Part shown: one piece after another, positions 1-6,719 of the stretch
Layout: every line of letters starts with the position of its first letter
Numbering within the stretch: the stretch's first letter is position 1
Assembly: GCA_034432655.1 (NCBI GenBank)
Contig: DAOUBP010000042.1
Span: 1 to 18,437 of the forward strand
DNA from: DAOUBP01 sp034432655
Lineage (GTDB): Bacteria > Chloroflexota > Anaerolineae > CG2-30-64-16
Reading direction: 5' to 3'
Length of the DNA: 18,437 nt
Notes under the pieces: generated by a model
What the model saw: the letters and a program-made list of their open reading frames with translations, nothing else
Database searches by the model: none
What the model was told of the DNA's origin: nothing
Made by a program: the position numbers and the translations under genes

Positions 1-49
1 CGCGGCCGCCAGCACCGCATCCCCGGCCGGCGCGGCCGCCAGCACCGCA
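1..49 (+). repeat. In-frame duplicated 19-mer in GH31 N-terminus
   Basis: The 19-mer cgcggccgccagcaccgca occurs at 1-19 and again at 31-49. The 30-nt period keeps the reading frame and encodes a repeated Ala-Ala-Ala-Ser-Thr-Ala low-complexity stretch. It lies just before the conserved GH31 beta-strand that begins around YRIACGDL, probably in a linker or loop. The copy number to the left of the window is unknown. Confidence 0.8.
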
Positions 50-1912
50 GCGCCGGACGCGCCGGCTGGCTACCGCATCGCCTGCGGCGACCTGGCCCTG
101 GAGCTGGAGCCGGAACCCCTCCGGATGCGCCTTCTCAAGGGTGAGGATGTCCTGCTCGAATCCACCACCGACGGCCACATCTCCGGCGGCTGGCGGGTGG
201 CGCCGTTTGCACGGGAGGGCGGCCAATGGCAGATCGCGCTGGGGCTGCGCTCAGGCGAGCCGGTCTACGGCCTGGGGGAGAAGTTCGGGCCGCTGAACCG
301 CCGCGGGCAACTTATCGAAGCCCTGGCGGTGGACTCGCTGGGGGTCAACGCGGAGGTCTCGTACAAGAACTGCCCGTTCGGCTGGAGCCCGTCCGGCTGG
401 GGCGTCTTCGTCCACACCACCGTACCGGTCAAGACCGGCGTGGGCTACGGCCAGTGGTCGTGGCGCTCTTATATCGTCACCCTGCCCGACACAGTGCTCG
501 ACCTGTTCTTCATCGCTGCAGATAGCCCCGCAGCGATGCTCGAACGCTACACCCACCTGACCGGCCGCTCGCCCGCGCTGCCGCGCTGGAGTTTCGGCAT
601 GTGGATGAGCCGCTGCTACTATCGCACCGCCGACGAGCTGCTGGCCGCGGCCCGGGGCCTGCGCGAGCGGGGCATCCCCTGCGACGTGATCACCCTGGAC
701 GGCCGCGCCTGGCTGAAGGTCGAAACGCGCTTCGCCTTCGAGTGGGACGCCGACCGCTACCCCGATCCCGCCGCGTTCTGCAAACAGCTCAAAGAGATGG
801 GCTTCCGGCTCTGCGTGTGGGAATACCCCTACGTCTCGGCCAAGGCGCCCCTCTTCCCCTGGCTGAGCGAGCGGGGCTACCTGCTGCGCAACCCCAAAGG
901 CGAGACCTACGTCGTCGGCTGGGAGGAGGACACCTTCGGCAAGATCCTGACCCCCCTGCCCGCCAGCGCCGGGCTGGACTTCACCAACCCCGAGGCGTAC
1001 GCCTGGTGGGCCGAGAAGCACCGCGAGCTGTTCGCCGTAGGGGTGGACGTGATCAAGACCGACTTCGGCGAACACATCCCCCCGGACGCGGTGGCGTTCA
1101 ACGGCGACACCGGCATGCGGCTGCACAACGTCTACCCGCTGCTCTACAACCGCTGCGTGTACGAGGCGACGGCGCAGTGGGGGCCCAGCGGGCCGCTGGT
1201 GTGGGGCCGCTCGGGGTGGATCGGCAGCCAGCGCTATCCGATCCAGTGGGGCGGCGACAGCCAGGGGGATTGGGAAGGGCTGGCCGCCAGCATCCGCGGG
1301 GGTCTCTCGTGGGGCATGAGCGGCGCGCCTTTTTACACGCACGACATCGGCGGCTTCTACGACCACCTGCAGCAGAAGCCCTCGGCCGAGCATTACGTCC
1401 GCTCCGCCCAGGTCGGCGTCTTCACCTCGCACACCCGCTTTCACGGCCAGACCGTGCGCGAACCGTGGGAGTACGGGGCGGAGGCCGAGCGGATCGTCAA
1501 GGAGTGGCTGGATCTGCGCTATCGCCTGATCCCCTACCTGGAGCAGTGCGCGGCCGAAGCCTCGGCCACCGGCCTGCCGGTGATGCGCGCCATGCCGTTA
1601 GCCTTCCCGGACGACCCGATCGCATGGCAGTTCGAGGAGCAATACATGTTCGGCCCTGCGCTGCTGGTGGCGCCGGTGTTGCGGCCCGGCGGCTACGTCC
1701 GCTTCTACCTGCCCGCGGGGACCTGGTACGACTTCTGGACCGGTGAGCGGCTGGAAGGGCCCCAAGTGCTCGAACGGGTCATGCCGCTGGACCGCATCCC
1801 GGTCTACGGCCGCGGGGGCACCGGGGTGCCGCTCGGCCCGTCCGTCCGGGTGAACACCGACGAGCTGCCGGTCCCGACGCCGGTGGTGGAGGTGAGGCGG
1901 TTTGGGGAATAG
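2..1912 (+). CDS. GH31 alpha-glycosidase, YicI-like (5' partial)
   Basis: Retaining alpha-glycosidase of glycoside hydrolase family 31, removing alpha-linked sugars (xylose or glucose) from oligosaccharides or glycosides. The frame is open to the left edge, so the true start lies outside the window; 636 codons are visible. Residues below count from the internal ATG at 125. An N-terminal beta-domain (about 1-140, with VYGLGEKFG and YKNCPFG) precedes the (beta/alpha)8 barrel. The nucleophile is Asp313 in KTDFGEHIP (codon 1061-1063) and the probable acid/base is Asp378 in WGGDSQGDW (codon 1256-1258). SHDIGG-type (THDIGGF), SHTRFHG and PYLE motifs follow, as in YicI. The YicI residues Cys307-Phe308, linked to xylosidase specificity, are replaced by the DGRAW segment, so substrate is uncertain. 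No signal peptide can be judged. It probably heads or belongs to the operon continuing at 1960, 47 nt downstream. Confidence 0.9.
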   Translation, partial: AAASTASPAGAAASTAAPDAPAGYRIACGDLALELEPEPLRMRLLKGEDVLLESTTDGHISGGWRVAPFAREGGQWQIALGLRSGEPVYGLGEKFGPLNRRGQLIEALAVDSLGVNAEVSYKNCPFGWSPSGWGVFVHTTVPVKTGVGYGQWSWRSYIVTLPDTVLDLFFIAADSPAAMLERYTHLTGRSPALPRWSFGMWMSRCYYRTADELLAAARGLRERGIPCDVITLDGRAWLKVETRFAFEWDADRYPDPAAFCKQLKEMGFRLCVWEYPYVSAKAPLFPWLSERGYLLRNPKGETYVVGWEEDTFGKILTPLPASAGLDFTNPEAYAWWAEKHRELFAVGVDVIKTDFGEHIPPDAVAFNGDTGMRLHNVYPLLYNRCVYEATAQWGPSGPLVWGRSGWIGSQRYPIQWGGDSQGDWEGLAASIRGGLSWGMSGAPFYTHDIGGFYDHLQQKPSAEHYVRSAQVGVFTSHTRFHGQTVREPWEYGAEAERIVKEWLDLRYRLIPYLEQCAAEASATGLPVMRAMPLAFPDDPIAWQFEEQYMFGPALLVAPVLRPGGYVRFYLPAGTWYDFWTGERLEGPQVLERVMPLDRIPVYGRGGTGVPLGPSVRVNTDELPVPTPVVEVRRFGE

Positions 1913-1917
1913 CCAAT

Positions 1918-1945
1918 GGGCGAATCAGCGAATCAGCGAATGGCG
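1918..1945 (+). repeat. Short cgaatca-type repeat in gap
   Basis: The 47-nt gap between the glycosidase and the next gene holds tandem copies of a roughly 8-nt unit, gcgaatca. The same unit recurs at 2729-2754 and 6579-6650. It sits directly 5' of the ribosome binding site of the downstream gene. Confidence 0.7.
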
Positions 1946-1959
1946 AGTGGAGTAAGACT

Positions 1960-2724
1960 GTGAAAGTTGCGGTTCAGACCCGGCCGTGGGGGCCGGAGGC
2001 CAACCGGCAGCGCCTGGGGGAAGTGTTGGCCGATGTGCGGGCGGCCGGCTACGACGGCATCGAGATCGGCGCGCAACACCTCGATCTGCGCAAGCCCGGC
2101 ATCTTGCTGCGGCTGCTCGACGAACATGAGTTGCTCCCGGCGGGCATCCACGTGGGCGGCGAGATCTACAATCCGGACGCCGTCAAGCGAGCCCGCGCCG
2201 ACCTGGAGCGGACGGTGGGCTATGCCGCAGAAGTGGGCGCGCCGTACCTGGCGTTCAGCGGCAGGGCGTTGGCGGGCAAGACGGCCGAGATGCTCGCCGC
2301 AGAGGCGGACAACCTGAACCGGATCGGCGAGATGTGCTGCGCAGAAGGGCTCACCCTGGCCTATCACAACCACAACTGGGAGATCGAGCGCGACTGCACA
2401 GAGCTACGCTTTCTGCGCGACCACACCGATCCGGCGCTCGTCTCCTTCCTGTTGGACGTGGCGTGGGTGCAGCGTGGCGGCGGCGACCCGGTGGCCGTGG
2501 CGCGCGAGTTCCTGCCCCGGATCGCATACTTCCATCTGAAGGACACGCGCGGCGACGAATGGGTGGAGCTCGGCCGCGGCGTTGTTGATTTTGCGGGGCT
2601 GTTCGAGGTGATCCGGGCGCGGGAGTGGCGCTGGCTGGTGGTGGAACAGGACGAGACGAAACGCCCGCCGGTCGAGAGCGCACGGATGAGCCGGGACTTT
2701 CTGCGCGAGAAGCTCGGCGCATGA
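1960..2724 (+). CDS. Sugar phosphate isomerase/epimerase-like TIM barrel
   Basis: Xylose isomerase-like / AP-endonuclease family 2 TIM barrel, 254 aa, a normal length for the family. Members isomerise, epimerise or dehydrate sugars and inositols with a divalent metal, and some cleave keto-glycosides. Strand motifs GYDGIEIG (30-37), YHNHNWE (135-141), LLDVAWV (164-170), YFHLKDTR (190-197) and WLVVEQDE (225-232) are visible. Candidate metal ligands are Glu141, Asp166, His192 and Glu229. The start is GTG at 1960 with GGAG at 1949-1952 seven bases upstream. Its TGA overlaps the ATG of the next dehydrogenase (ATGA), implying translational coupling. It has no signal peptide and should be cytoplasmic. 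The exact substrate cannot be read from sequence; IolE/IolI-like activity or 3-keto-glycoside cleavage are the main options. Confidence 0.85.
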   Translation: MKVAVQTRPWGPEANRQRLGEVLADVRAAGYDGIEIGAQHLDLRKPGILLRLLDEHELLPAGIHVGGEIYNPDAVKRARADLERTVGYAAEVGAPYLAFSGRALAGKTAEMLAAEADNLNRIGEMCCAEGLTLAYHNHNWEIERDCTELRFLRDHTDPALVSFLLDVAWVQRGGGDPVAVAREFLPRIAYFHLKDTRGDEWVELGRGVVDFAGLFEVIRAREWRWLVVEQDETKRPPVESARMSRDFLREKLGA

Positions 2725-3773
2725 CCGGTCACGAATCACGAATCGCGGATCACGCTTTGCCTCTTCGCGTCTGCGTCGTCGGCTGCGGCGACATGGGCAC
2801 CAAACACGCGATCCGCTGGAACGCCCTGCCCCAGGCGCGTGTTGTGGCGGTGGCCGACACGCGGCCTGACCGCGGAGCGCGGCTGGCCGCCGTATGCGGC
2901 CTTGACCGCTGGTACACGGACTATCGGGAGGCGATCGCCCGGGATGACGTGGACGTCGTCTCGGTCTGCGTGCCGACCTGCCTGCACCCCGAAGTGACGC
3001 TCTTCGCGGCCGGGCACGGCAAGCATGTCCTGTGCGAGAAGCCGATCGCGCTCACGCTGGAGGGCGCCGATGCGATGCTGGCGGCCGCGGCGCGCCACGG
3101 GGTCAAGCTGGGGATCGGCTTCATGCGGCCCTATTCGCCCGTGGTGGAGCGGGTGCGCGCCTGGTTGGCCGAGGGCCATCTGGGCCGGCCGCTGGCCTAC
3201 CACGCGCTGGACGCCCGCGAGCTGCGGCCCAAACGCGAGATGCACGACGCGGAGGCCAACGGCGGCCCGGTGATTGACATGGGCGTGCACCTGTTCGACG
3301 GCTGGACGCGGCTGTTCGCTGCAGAGCCGGTGGAGGTGTTTGCCGTCGGCCACAGGCTGGCGGCGGGCCGGCCGGAGATCGCGCATATCCGTGCGGTGGC
3401 CGTGGACACGGCGACGGTCGTCGTCCGCTACGCCTCGGGCGACACGGGCACGTTCGTCTGCTCGTGGGGCCTGCCGCCCGGCGTGGTCCCGCCCGGCGGC
3501 CCGGATGTCATCTTCGGTCCCCGGGGCGCGCTCCATCTGACCTATGGCGCGGCCCATCAGGAGGCGCGCTGGCTGCGCGAGGGCGGTGAGTGGGAGACCA
3601 TCGCCGTGTCCGATGAGGACATGTACCAGCGGGAGGTCGCCAGCTTCGCACAGTGCATCCTGGAGGATCGGCCGCCGGTGGCCGGCGGCGAGGCCGGCCG
3701 TGCCGCGCTGCGGGTGGCGCTGGCCGCCATCGCGTCCATCGAGACGGGCCGGCCGGTCAGGCTCGACGGATGA
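2721..3773 (+). CDS. Gfo/Idh/MocA-family oxidoreductase (first copy)
   Basis: NAD(P)-dependent sugar or inositol dehydrogenase, 350 aa, standard family length. The Rossmann motif VVGCGDMG lies at residues 19-26 (Gly21, Gly23, Gly26). The catalytic Lys107 is in CEKP, and the conserved GG...DMGVH segment supplies Asp186 and His190, matching the family active site. ATG 2721 was chosen because it overlaps the stop of the preceding gene (ATGA). The N-terminal residues 3-12 are encoded by cgaatca-type repeat DNA, so a repeat has been taken into the coding region. An in-frame TTG at 2757 would give a shorter protein starting just before the first strand, but I see no good ribosome binding site for it. 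It probably oxidises a sugar or glycoside together with the TIM-barrel neighbour; the substrate is unknown. Confidence 0.88.
   Translation: MTGHESRIADHALPLRVCVVGCGDMGTKHAIRWNALPQARVVAVADTRPDRGARLAAVCGLDRWYTDYREAIARDDVDVVSVCVPTCLHPEVTLFAAGHGKHVLCEKPIALTLEGADAMLAAAARHGVKLGIGFMRPYSPVVERVRAWLAEGHLGRPLAYHALDARELRPKREMHDAEANGGPVIDMGVHLFDGWTRLFAAEPVEVFAVGHRLAAGRPEIAHIRAVAVDTATVVVRYASGDTGTFVCSWGLPPGVVPPGGPDVIFGPRGALHLTYGAAHQEARWLREGGEWETIAVSDEDMYQREVASFAQCILEDRPPVAGGEAGRAALRVALAAIASIETGRPVRLDG
2729..2754 (+). repeat. cgaatca-type repeat inside a gene start
   Basis: The series cacgaatcacgaatcgcgg belongs to the same repeat family as the gaps at 1918 and 6579, but here it lies 3' of the overlapping ATG and so is translated (HESRIADH). 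The same HESRI peptide would arise from the untranslated copy at 6579-6650, which supports the repeat origin. Confidence 0.6.
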
Positions 3774-3800
3774 TTCTCTTCGAGAAGCGGCAATCGAGAT

Positions 3801-4019
3801 CCTGAGACGTCGAACCTGCGTTGCGCTCAACTGCCCGGCAATGTGCTGCCGGCCGCGGGAGAAGGCAACCTCGAACGTCGTAGCGTGGTCAATGTCACAC
3901 AGATCATCACTGTAGATCGGGCGCAGGTCGGTGAGTCCATCGGCTCGTTGAGCCGCCAACGCGTCCGGCAGGTCCTGGACGGCATTCAGAGTGTGCTTGA
4001 GCCGGCCGAAGCCGATTGA
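3801..4019 (+). pseudogene. mazF: MazF/PemK-type toxin C-terminal remnant
   Basis: An open frame without a normal start encodes about 72 residues matching the C-terminal two thirds of MazF/PemK mRNA interferases. The segments TSNLRCAQLPGNV, AAGEGNLERRSVVNVTQI, TVDRAQVGESIGSLS and RQRVRQVLDGI follow in family order up to the TGA at 4017. The family usually has about 110 residues; the first 40-45, with the N-terminal strands of the SH3-like barrel and the conserved arginine, are missing. The upstream sequence is the 3' end of the dehydrogenase, in the same frame but after its stop. No antitoxin gene lies beside it. I infer a dead relic of a toxin-antitoxin locus left in the 282-nt gap. It could be translated only from a non-AUG codon, giving a non-functional stub. 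Confidence 0.8.
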
Positions 4020-4055
4020 TGGCTGCCGGGTGATCGCCAGCCCAAAGGATATCCC

Positions 4056-5285
4056 ATGAGTCACGGCAAAGAATTTCGCAATAAAGTCTTCTCGCTGAGC
4101 CCGGTGTTCAGCTATCTGTCCGAGGCCGATCGCTATCTCTTCGCGCTGGAGAAACCGAAGCATCGCTTCAATGTGATCGGCAGCGGGCTGAACGGCATGG
4201 AGCACATCCGCGTGACCTTGATGGAGGGCCGCGCGACGATCCACGGCGTGTTCGACACGAGCGCGCGCAGCGTGGCGGCCGCCCAGGCCGCGGCCCGGCA
4301 GTTCGCGCCGGACATCAACCTGGTCGTGTACGACTCGCTGGAGGCCGCGTGCAACGATCCGGCCGTGGACGGCCTGATCATCTGCACGCCCAACTACACG
4401 CACATAGACATCGTGCGCGTGGCCGCCCGTTCGGGCAAGCACATCCTGCTCGAAAAGCCGATGGCGACCACCATCGCCGACGCCTACGAGATCGCCCGGC
4501 TCGCGGCCTCCTACCCCGCGGTCTTCCAGATCGGCCTGCAATACCGCTACAAGCCGATCTATGTGGAGGCGATCCATGCCGCGCTGGAGCGCAAGGCCAT
4601 CGGCGCGATCAAGACGATCACCATCCTGGAACACCGCTTCCCCTTCCTGGACAAAGTCGGCCAGTGGAACAAGTTCTCGAAGTATTCCGGCGGCACGCTG
4701 GTGGAGAAGTGCTGCCACTACTTCGATCTGATGAACCTGTTCGCCGGCGCCTGGCCGGTGAGCGTCTTTGCCACCGGCAGCCAGGCGGTGAACTTCGTGG
4801 ACTTCGAGTATGCCGGCGAGAAGTCGGACATCCTGGACAACGCCTTCGTGATCGTCACCTATGCCAACGGCGTGCGGGCCAACTTCAACCTGTGCATGTT
4901 CTCGCCGATGTTCTACGAGGAGCTGGTGCTATGCGGCGATGAGGGGCGGCTGAAGGCGTATGAGAACGAGGACTACCTGCCGGCGAGCCGTCCCTCGACG
5001 CACCTGGAGATCCTGTGCGGCGACCATCGGCCGTCGCAGATCAGCCAGCCGTGCTATCCCCAGTTCATCCAGCAGAGCGGCCACTACGGCGCGACCTACT
5101 ACGAGCAGGTGGAGTTCATCAACCGCATCGAAGGCAAGCCGGCGCGGGCGGCCAGCGCGCTGGAAGGCTTCTGGTCGGTCGTCGTGGGCGCCGCTGCCGA
5201 ACAATCGGTCAAGACCGGCGCGCCGGTGCTGATTGATGAGTTGCTGCGCGCGCACGGCATTGCGGAGCTGGCGGCTGATCAATGA
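4056..5285 (+). CDS. Gfo/Idh/MocA-family oxidoreductase (second copy)
   Basis: NAD(P)-dependent dehydrogenase, 409 aa, longer than the first copy because of a roughly 35-residue N-terminal extension and an enlarged C-terminal domain. The dinucleotide motif IGSGLNG is at 41-47 and the catalytic Lys134 is in LLEKPMA. The second-domain motif reads SGGTLVEKCCHYFDLM: His221 is kept, but the usual Asp four residues before it is Glu217, typical of a distinct subgroup. RBS AAAGGA at 4044-4049 lies six bases before ATG 4056. The stop overlaps the ATG of the MFS gene (ATGA), so dehydrogenase and transporter are coupled. It shares little sequence with the first copy, so this is not a recent tandem duplication. 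The substrate is probably a sugar, glycoside or inositol; this is inferred from family only. Confidence 0.88.
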   Translation: MSHGKEFRNKVFSLSPVFSYLSEADRYLFALEKPKHRFNVIGSGLNGMEHIRVTLMEGRATIHGVFDTSARSVAAAQAAARQFAPDINLVVYDSLEAACNDPAVDGLIICTPNYTHIDIVRVAARSGKHILLEKPMATTIADAYEIARLAASYPAVFQIGLQYRYKPIYVEAIHAALERKAIGAIKTITILEHRFPFLDKVGQWNKFSKYSGGTLVEKCCHYFDLMNLFAGAWPVSVFATGSQAVNFVDFEYAGEKSDILDNAFVIVTYANGVRANFNLCMFSPMFYEELVLCGDEGRLKAYENEDYLPASRPSTHLEILCGDHRPSQISQPCYPQFIQQSGHYGATYYEQVEFINRIEGKPARAASALEGFWSVVVGAAAEQSVKTGAPVLIDELLRAHGIAELAADQ

Positions 5286-6577
5286 CCGCCGGCCCTCGCA
5301 AGTCGGTGGAGGACGGACCATCGCCGGCCGACACAACAGCGCCCGCGGCCGTGGCCTGTGCGCGGCCTCTCACGCCGCGAGGCGAGCGGCGGGCCGCCAC
5401 CCGCTTAGTGTTGGCTTCGGCCCTGGTGATCGCCCTGTGCATCGTCGGCGATTCGTACCTTTACAGCATTCTGCCGCTGGAGGCGGCTAACCTGGGCATT
5501 GCCCTGCCGTTGGTGGGGGTGCTCCTCAGCGTGAACCGGCTGGTGCGGTTGCTCTCCAACACCTGGGCCAGCGGGTTGTTCGAACGCTGGGGGCCGAAGC
5601 GGCCTTTTGCGGCCGCGACGATCCTGGCGCTGCTGACCACAGCGGTCTACGCGCTGGGCCGCGGGTTCGCGGTCTTCCTGCCCGCTCGCGCCGGCTGGGG
5701 CATCGCCTGGTCGGCGCTGCGCCAGGGCGGCTATCAGGCGGTGTGGACGGGCGGCCCGGCGGCGCGCGGCCGGCTGATGGGCCTGCTCTGGGGGATCATC
5801 CGGCTGGGCAGCGCGCTGAGCGTGATCGTGGGCGGCTACCTGCGCGATCGCTTCGGCTATCAGACCGGTGTGTTCGCTATCATGGCCGCGACGGCGTTGG
5901 CGCTGCCGGTGGCGCTGACCCTGCACTGGCCGCCGGAGGCCGCACAGAGGAGCGCGCCGACGGCCGCTCGCGTGCGCCATTGGGTGGGGCTCCAGGAGAT
6001 GTGGCGCCTGCCGCAGGGCCGCCGGGTGCTGGTGGCCGGTTTCGTCTACGCCGTCATGGAAGGCGTGTTGATCTCGACGGCTTCCCTTTTTCTGGCGAGC
6101 CGCCTGGGCGCGGGCGAATTGCTGGCCGGGTCGGGCTTGCGCGTGGGCACGGTGGCCGGTCTAGTCCTGGCCGTGCGCTGGACTTCCGACATTTTGTTCG
6201 GGCCGGCCATCGGCGCGCTGGCCGACCGCCTGGGGCACGCGCGGATAGCCGTGCTGCTGGCAGCAACGATGTTCGCCGGGATCGTCGGCGTGATGCAGCT
6301 CGCCGGCGCGGGGTTGGTGCTCTGTCTGATGCTCGTTTTTGTCAGCAGCGCCGGCCTGACCGTCACGCTGGCGGCCATTGCCAACGGCATCGCGTTGGCG
6401 ACGGCGCATCCGCATCATGTGGTCGGCGCGTATACGACGGCCGGCGATGCCGGCTCGGCGCTGGGCCCGCCGCTGGCCTATTCCGTCGGCGTGTTGATCG
6501 GCATCGGCGGCCTGTATGTGGTAGGCGCACTCGCCTTGCTGGCCGCGACGGTGTGGTATTGGACGGTTAGCAAGTGA
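5282..6577 (+). CDS. MFS transporter (first of three)
   Basis: Major facilitator superfamily membrane protein, 431 aa, with about 12 hydrophobic segments after a cytoplasmic N-terminal tail of roughly 40 residues rich in Pro, Ala and Arg. The loop 2-3 motif appears as GLFERWGPKRP and its second-half counterpart as GALADRLGHARI, both canonical for MFS antiporters and symporters. The long polar loop between helices 6 and 7 (about residues 218-240) is also typical. The ATG overlaps the stop of the upstream dehydrogenase, so the cargo is probably the substrate or product of that enzyme. Direction (uptake or efflux) cannot be told. Downstream lies a repeat-filled 142-nt gap without an obvious terminator. 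Confidence 0.85.
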   Translation: MTAGPRKSVEDGPSPADTTAPAAVACARPLTPRGERRAATRLVLASALVIALCIVGDSYLYSILPLEAANLGIALPLVGVLLSVNRLVRLLSNTWASGLFERWGPKRPFAAATILALLTTAVYALGRGFAVFLPARAGWGIAWSALRQGGYQAVWTGGPAARGRLMGLLWGIIRLGSALSVIVGGYLRDRFGYQTGVFAIMAATALALPVALTLHWPPEAAQRSAPTAARVRHWVGLQEMWRLPQGRRVLVAGFVYAVMEGVLISTASLFLASRLGAGELLAGSGLRVGTVAGLVLAVRWTSDILFGPAIGALADRLGHARIAVLLAATMFAGIVGVMQLAGAGLVLCLMLVFVSSAGLTVTLAAIANGIALATAHPHHVVGAYTTAGDAGSALGPPLAYSVGVLIGIGGLYVVGALALLAATVWYWTVSK

Positions 6578-6578
6578 A

Positions 6579-6650
6579 CGAATGGCAAATCAGCGAATCA
6601 CGAATCACGAATCACGAATCAGCGAATTACGAATCAGCGAATCACGAATA
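6579..6650 (+). repeat. cgaatca tandem repeat block
   Basis: About ten degenerate copies of a 7-8 nt unit (cgaatca, with variants cgaatcag, cgaatta, cgaatgg) fill the gap after the MFS stop. A reading frame runs through it into the downstream gene, but the peptide is only repeat translation. No hairpin or promoter hexamers stand out. Confidence 0.85.
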
Positions 6651-6658
6651 GAGGGTCA

Positions 6659-6705
6659 CTACCAGTCTACCAATCTACTAGTTTACCAGTTTACCAATCT
6701 ACCAA
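6659..6705 (+). repeat. taccaatc-type tandem repeat block
   Basis: A second short-period family, about six copies of an 8-nt unit resembling taccaatc (variants taccagtc, tactagtt, taccagtt), is joined directly to the preceding block. It ends two bases before the AAGGAG ribosome binding site of the altronate dehydratase-family gene. The unit composition (A/T/C rich, nearly G-free) is strikingly unlike the surrounding GC-rich DNA. Confidence 0.8.
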
Positions 6706-6719
6706 CCAAGGAGCCACTC

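Noticed and set aside
2736..4718. 660-codon open frame on the - strand
   Set aside because: It lies opposite two clear dehydrogenases and the MazF relic; its Arg/His/Gln-rich translation is a GC-rich shadow without motifs.
6582..6719. Longer N-terminus for the UxaA-family protein
   Set aside because: The extra 46 residues are translated microsatellites; AAGGAG places the start at 6720.
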